Made by a program: the position numbers and the translations under genes. A stretch of 64,000 nt of DNA from Bacteroidales bacterium (GTDB lineage: Bacteria; Bacteroidota; Bacteroidia; Bacteroidales; UBA932), in assembly GCA_017630155.1 (NCBI GenBank), contig JAGBVU010000005.1, positions 80,342 through 144,341 of the forward strand, read 5' to 3'. Below the pieces are notes generated by a model, which saw nothing but the letters and a program-made list of their open reading frames with translations, made no database searches and was not told the DNA's origin. Below are positions 60,438 through 64,000 of this stretch, one piece after another. Numbering within the stretch: position 1 is the first letter of the stretch; every line of letters starts with the position of its first letter.

Positions 60438-61760
60438 ATGGAGATACTTATAATACTGTTGCTGATACTGCTCAATGGCCTTTTCTCGATGAGTGAGGTC
60501 TCTCTGATCAACTCCCGCAAGTCAAGCTTGCAGGTGGAGGCGAAAAAGGGGAGCAAGACAGCCAAAACAGTACTTGATCTTATAGACAATCCTACCAATT
60601 TTCTCTCTACTGTGCAGATAGGGATTACCCTCATCGGTATCCTTACCGGTATGTTCTCGGGGGCGTCGATTGCGGTGGATCTCTCGGAGCTGTTCCAGAG
60701 ATGGGGGATGGCTGCATCGGCAGCTGCACCATTGGCGCAAACTGTCATTGTGGTGATTGTTACCTTGTTGACCATTATCCTTGGTGAACTGGTTCCCAAG
60801 AAGATCGGTATGAGTTCTTCGGAGAAGATTGCAAGGGTAATTTCAGGCCCTATGCTCTTCCTGTCGTGGCTTACCAAACCTTTTGTATGGCTCCTGTCAA
60901 AATCTACCGACGGCATAGTGAAGCTCCTTGGCATTAAGGAGCAGGAGGCAAATGTCACTGAGGAGGAGATCAAATCGATGATTGCCGAAGGTGCTGAGGA
61001 TGGTGAGGTCCAGGAGGTGGAGCAGGATATAGTGGGGAGGGTGTTTTCATTGGGAGACAGGTCGATAGACTCCATTATGACCAACAGAAGTGAGATAGTG
61101 TGGCTCGATATAGAAATGACCAATGAAGAGATCAACAGCACTGTAAAGGAGAATCTTTTCCAGGTCTATCCCGTAGGTGAGGGGAGCCTCGATGATATCA
61201 TCGGTGTGGTGTTTCTTAAGGACCTTTTCGGCAAACTTGACGACAAGAACTTCAATATATCGCAGATACTTCAGCCTGCACAGTACTTCTATGAGAATAT
61301 GGAGGTGTTCAAGGTGCTGGAGGATATGAAGGCCAAGCATATTGGATATGGCCTCATAAGTGATGAGTTCGGAATATGTCAGGGTATTGTTACCCATAAG
61401 GATATTCTGGAGGGGCTTGTCGGATTCATTGACAATCCTGAAGAGGAGCCTTTCATTATCAAGAGGGAGTCTGAAGATGGTGGCTGGCTCGTTGATGGCC
61501 AATGCCCTTTCTACGATTTTCTGGCCCATTTTGAAAAAGAGGAGCACGAGGATGATGCAGAGGAGGAGTTCGACTTCAATACTGTTGGAGGTCTTATTCT
61601 GGAACTCCTTGAGCACATCCCCCAATCGGGAGAGCGTGTCTCCTGGAAAGAGTTTGATTTTGAGGTGCTCGATATGGATGGAGCACGTATAGACAAGATT
61701 CTGGTCAAGCTCCGTGAGGAGGAGTGTGATGATGACCAGAAATATAGCGAAGAGGAGTAA
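60438..61760 (+). CDS. CNNM/CorC-HlyC family transporter with CBS pair
   Basis: 440 residues. The N-terminal DUF21/CNNM membrane domain (about 1-190, including SEVSLINSRKSSLQVEAKKG and ILGELVPKKIGMSSSEKIAR) is followed by paired CBS domains (RSIDSIMTNRSEIVWLDIEM; GICQGIVTHKDILEGLVG) and a C-terminal CorC/HlyC domain (GGLILELLEHIPQSGERVSW). Relatives export Mg2+ or Co2+, though the family is often called hemolysin C without proof. The CBS pair suggests control by adenine nucleotides. The next gene starts 6 bases later. Confidence 0.9.
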   Translation: MEILIILLLILLNGLFSMSEVSLINSRKSSLQVEAKKGSKTAKTVLDLIDNPTNFLSTVQIGITLIGILTGMFSGASIAVDLSELFQRWGMAASAAAPLAQTVIVVIVTLLTIILGELVPKKIGMSSSEKIARVISGPMLFLSWLTKPFVWLLSKSTDGIVKLLGIKEQEANVTEEEIKSMIAEGAEDGEVQEVEQDIVGRVFSLGDRSIDSIMTNRSEIVWLDIEMTNEEINSTVKENLFQVYPVGEGSLDDIIGVVFLKDLFGKLDDKNFNISQILQPAQYFYENMEVFKVLEDMKAKHIGYGLISDEFGICQGIVTHKDILEGLVGFIDNPEEEPFIIKRESEDGGWLVDGQCPFYDFLAHFEKEEHEDDAEEEFDFNTVGGLILELLEHIPQSGERVSWKEFDFEVLDMDGARIDKILVKLREEECDDDQKYSEEE

Positions 61761-61766
61761 ACAATC

Positions 61767-62447
61767 ATGAAAAGAGTTTTTGTTTCTTTGATAGCCCTGA
61801 TGGCAGCACTGGTGTCTGTTTCGGGGCAGAATTCTGATATGTTTTTCAGCGTCACTAAAGGTGACAGTTTTACCTATACCATCCGCAATGCGGAGGGTGA
61901 GGTGGAGTACAAATATACCTATTCAAACAAGGAGGTAAATGGGGCGGATCTCTCAGACGCCTCTGTCCTTTATGGCTACCAGTTCTGGAAGGGGGACGGG
62001 ACCCCTCTTTTCGCAGACAATGGGATGATGGATATGAAGATTACCCTCAACAGTGAGGGGACCACTTCATATATGTACGATATGAAGAAGTCGATGGCCA
62101 TCCAGGATGTGGTGACTATGGGTGATGTGAGCTCTCTCCCCTCAGATATTAAAGTGGGACAGAGTGTTCCAGACGGGAAAATCAATATAAAAGTGAAAAG
62201 TGTAGGGGCCTCTTTTCTTCTGACAGAGAGGAAGGTGCTGTCTGAAGAGGTGGTTACCACCCCTGCCGGTACGTTCAATACCTATAAGATGGATGAACAC
62301 CAGACAAATAAAGTTCTGGTCTCTACCAAGACATTCCATATAATCACCTGGTACGCCAAAAACATAGGGTGTATAAAACAAGAAGTGTACGACAAGAAGG
62401 GTAAACTTCTCCGTACACTTGAACTTACTGCACTGGTTCAGAAATAG
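61767..62447 (+). CDS. Secreted DUF3108-like protein
   Basis: 226 residues with a signal peptide (ending near VSVSGQ). The mature part has strands typical of the DUF3108 or TapB-like fold, closing with TTPAGTFNTYKMDEHQTNKV and ITWYAKNIGCIKQEVYDKKG. Function unknown. It is 6 bases from the CNNM gene, so co-transcribed, and ends 2 bases from the convergent tdk stop. Confidence 0.65.
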   Translation: MKRVFVSLIALMAALVSVSGQNSDMFFSVTKGDSFTYTIRNAEGEVEYKYTYSNKEVNGADLSDASVLYGYQFWKGDGTPLFADNGMMDMKITLNSEGTTSYMYDMKKSMAIQDVVTMGDVSSLPSDIKVGQSVPDGKINIKVKSVGASFLLTERKVLSEEVVTTPAGTFNTYKMDEHQTNKVLVSTKTFHIITWYAKNIGCIKQEVYDKKGKLLRTLELTALVQK

Positions 62448-62449
62448 TC

Positions 62450-63025
62450 CTACTCTGCCAGATGGGGATTTGCCTTATTGAAGCAGTGTCTGCATAGGGG
62501 CTCGTATTTGTCTGTCTCCCCGAGTTCCACCAGTTTGTCGCTTTCAGAAAGTCTGTGGGAGTGTTGTGCAGGGTCGCCGCATTTGACACAGATGGCGTGC
62601 ACCTTGTCCACGTGCTCGGCAATAGCCATAAGGGTAGGCATAGGGCCGAACGGTTTTCCGAGGTAGTCCATATCGAGGCCTGCCACTATCACTCTGATGC
62701 CGCTGTTGGCCAATTTCTGGCACACTTCGATGATACCGTCATCGAAGAACTGCGCTTCATCAATACCCACTACATCCACATCGTGACTCAGTAGAAGGAT
62801 GCTGCTTGATGACTCTACAGGGGTAGATAGTATGGAGGTCGCATTATGCGAAACCACCTCCTCTTCAGAGTATCTCACATCGATCATGGGCTTGAAGATC
62901 TCTACCTTCAGATGGGCGAATTTGGCCCTGCGGAGTCTTCTTATAAGTTCCTCGGTCTTTCCCGAGAACATGGAGCCGCAAATCACCTCTATGCAGCCCG
63001 ATTTTTTTGCGTTTTCTAAAAACAT
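62450..63025 (-). CDS. tdk: Thymidine kinase
   Basis: 191 residues, type II. Walker A loop [11 protein letters not shown] near residue 17, DEAQFF (catalytic Asp/Glu region) near 90, and a C-terminal zinc site ([21 protein letters not shown]). Phosphorylates thymidine in the salvage pathway. Complete. It has its own promoter at 63057-63064. Confidence 0.95.
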   Translation of the reverse strand: MFLENAKKSGCIEVICGSMFSGKTEELIRRLRRAKFAHLKVEIFKPMIDVRYSEEEVVSHNATSILSTPVESSSSILLLSHDVDVVGIDEAQFFDDGIIEVCQKLANSGIRVIVAGLDMDYLGKPFGPMPTLMAIAEHVDKVHAICVKCGDPAQHSHRLSESDKLVELGETDKYEPLCRHCFNKANPHLAE

Positions 63026-63030
63026 TTAAG

Positions 63031-63038
63031 TACTTTTG
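63031..63038 (+). promoter_or_regulatory. Probable -7 box for the coiled-coil gene
   Basis: TACTTTTG, 39 bases before ATG 63078. Confidence 0.5.
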
Positions 63039-63056
63039 TGGATGAACTTTATGTCG

Positions 63057-63064
63057 CAAAGTTA
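63057..63064 (-). promoter_or_regulatory. Probable -7 box for tdk
   Basis: TAACTTTG on the minus strand, 31 bases before the tdk start. It overlaps the leader of the divergent gene. Confidence 0.45.
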
Positions 63065-63077
63065 AAAAAATCTTACG

Positions 63078-63878
63078 ATGGCAGATAGAATTTCAGAGAT
63101 AAAATCGTTATTGGACAGACTTACATATCAGTTGACAGAGGAGCTGGAAGCCCAAAGGGAAGAGATACAGAGCCTTAAGGAGCGCATTGAAGAATTGGAA
63201 CAAAGGGGTGAGGGGCTGTCGTCGGAGCCTATGAGGGCAGGAGGAGCCGGTAACACTTATGTGGCGCCATCGTCCCCTTTTGGCCAGACAGAGAGAACAT
63301 ATGGGAGTTCTTTGGATGAGGATACATTTACAGATTCTCAGGAGGAAGAGTATATCAACGATGCTCCGTTGTCTCCTTCAAGTACACTCGCAGATGTCTA
63401 TCCGGAAGATAACCCTGACAAGTATGGAACATATGCTCCGGAGAAGCCCGATGAAGAGCCTGCCCCTGTGCGCAGACCTTTCTCCTATACACCTTCAGTG
63501 AGTGAGCCATTGTTCACAGTAACAGATCTCAATGATGTCCACTCTGCACCCAGAACCACAGTCTCCGATCTCTTTGCGGAGCGCAATACTATTGCAGATG
63601 TGGCACAGAGTAAGACCCCAACCTGGATGGTAGACATTCCCGGTCCCAAGGTGGAGATGATACAGTCGGCACTCACATTCAACGATAGACTCACATTTAT
63701 AAGGGAGCTTTTCGATGGGGATAGTGAGCAGTTCAATATCACCCTTGACCGAATCAACGAGACCTCTACCTTTGATGAAGTGGTGAGCGATATGAGGGAT
63801 GCCTATCCTGAATGGGATGAGGGATCTCCACTTGTCTATCGCTTCTATATGGAGGTGAGGAGAAGATTCAGAGACTAA
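63078..63878 (+). CDS. Conserved hypothetical protein with N-terminal coiled coil
   Basis: 266 residues, no signal peptide. Residues 1-45 form a coiled coil ([20 protein letters not shown]). A long acidic, Pro/Ser-rich, probably unfolded linker follows (about 50-190). A compact helical C-terminal domain ends it ([40 protein letters not shown]). I recognise it only as a Bacteroidales-conserved protein of unknown role. It precedes rsmI by 16 bases and is likely in its transcript. Confidence 0.75.
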   Translation: MADRISEIKSLLDRLTYQLTEELEAQREEIQSLKERIEELEQRGEGLSSEPMRAGGAGNTYVAPSSPFGQTERTYGSSLDEDTFTDSQEEEYINDAPLSPSSTLADVYPEDNPDKYGTYAPEKPDEEPAPVRRPFSYTPSVSEPLFTVTDLNDVHSAPRTTVSDLFAERNTIADVAQSKTPTWMVDIPGPKVEMIQSALTFNDRLTFIRELFDGDSEQFNITLDRINETSTFDEVVSDMRDAYPEWDEGSPLVYRFYMEVRRRFRD

Positions 63879-63894
63879 TTTTTTATTTCAATAT

Positions 63895-64000
63895 ATGGCA
63901 AAATTGTACATTGTGCCCACTCCAGTGGGGAATTTGGAGGATATGACCTTTAGGGCAATCCGAGTTTTGAAAGAGGTGGATGTGATTTTTGCGGAGGATA
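63895..64000 (+). CDS. rsmI: 16S rRNA 2'-O-methyltransferase RsmI, N-terminal part (cut by window edge)
   Basis: The 35 visible residues start [20 protein letters not shown] and continue [15 protein letters not shown], the diagnostic N-terminus of RsmI, which methylates C1402 of 16S rRNA. The rest lies outside the window. Confidence 0.9.
   Translation, partial: MAKLYIVPTPVGNLEDMTFRAIRVLKEVDVIFAED

Noticed and set aside
60398..61141. 247-codon minus-strand frame opposite the CNNM gene
   Set aside because: It mirrors a recognised membrane-protein gene, is Ser/Thr/Ile-rich as expected of an antisense frame, and has no family match.

Overview
The window is a chromosomal segment of a Bacteroidales bacterium (phylum Bacteroidota). 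Support comes from the recurrent TTTG / TAnnTTTG promoter boxes; many lipoproteins with a Cys lipobox; the families DUF4493, PCMD, fimbrillin, BACON, DUF3078 and DUF2490; the short archaeal-type prolyl-tRNA synthetase; and the lpxD-lpxC-lpxA cluster. I cannot name the genus. Almost every gene is a chromosomal housekeeping or envelope gene. The only clear foreign segment lies at about 23.8-27.3 kb.

Layout. 1-1.73 kb (minus): rimP-nusA-infB, with a RimP lacking its C-terminal domain. 1.9-5.3 kb: lipid A genes lpxD, lpxC (not fused to fabZ) and lpxA, then a WbqC-like gene. 5.3-14.3 kb: a FadL-type outer-membrane protein, a Tyr/Trp-rich lipoprotein, proS, a conserved hypothetical gene, a DUF3078 protein, tilS and sppA. 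14.4-17.5 kb: a probable metal-handling operon (His/Cys-rich protein, TonB-dependent receptor, periplasmic HMA protein). 17.5-23.7 kb: a GH9 plus polysaccharide-deacetylase fusion enzyme, the two NfnAB-like subunits and hisS.

23.7-27.3 kb: initiator tRNA-fMet followed by a small AT-rich insertion. It is bounded by 42-bp direct repeats that carry the tRNA terminator. It holds a NADAR (YbiA-like) gene, two exported proteins of unknown function and the C-terminal piece of a tyrosine integrase. 27.3-41.1 kb: GntP permease, low-molecular-weight tyrosine phosphatase, DUF1295 membrane protein, nitroreductase, a methyltransferase-like protein, then a run of exported hydrolases (GH18, M14 carboxypeptidase, beta-lactamase-fold serine hydrolase), a DUF2490 protein, an acyl-CoA synthetase with an adjacent AraC regulator, and a BACON/Big2 lipoprotein.

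41.2-54.4 kb: the most distinctive region. A seven-gene co-directional unit encodes DUF4493, fimbrillin-like and PCMD lipoproteins plus one outer-membrane barrel. It is followed by a separate unit with a 51-codon small protein translationally coupled to a large fimbrillin-like lipoprotein. I infer a surface adhesin or glycan-binding assembly. 54.5-64 kb: MATE exporter, an intergenic block of tandem palindromes, the GGGtGRT protein with its IscU-like partner, dipeptidyl peptidase IV, a CNNM/CBS transporter, a DUF3108-like secreted protein, tdk, a coiled-coil hypothetical gene and the start of rsmI.

Several genes (lpxC, the GH18 gene, the nitroreductase) have a -7 promoter box only 4-6 bases before the ATG, which suggests leaderless or nearly leaderless mRNAs.
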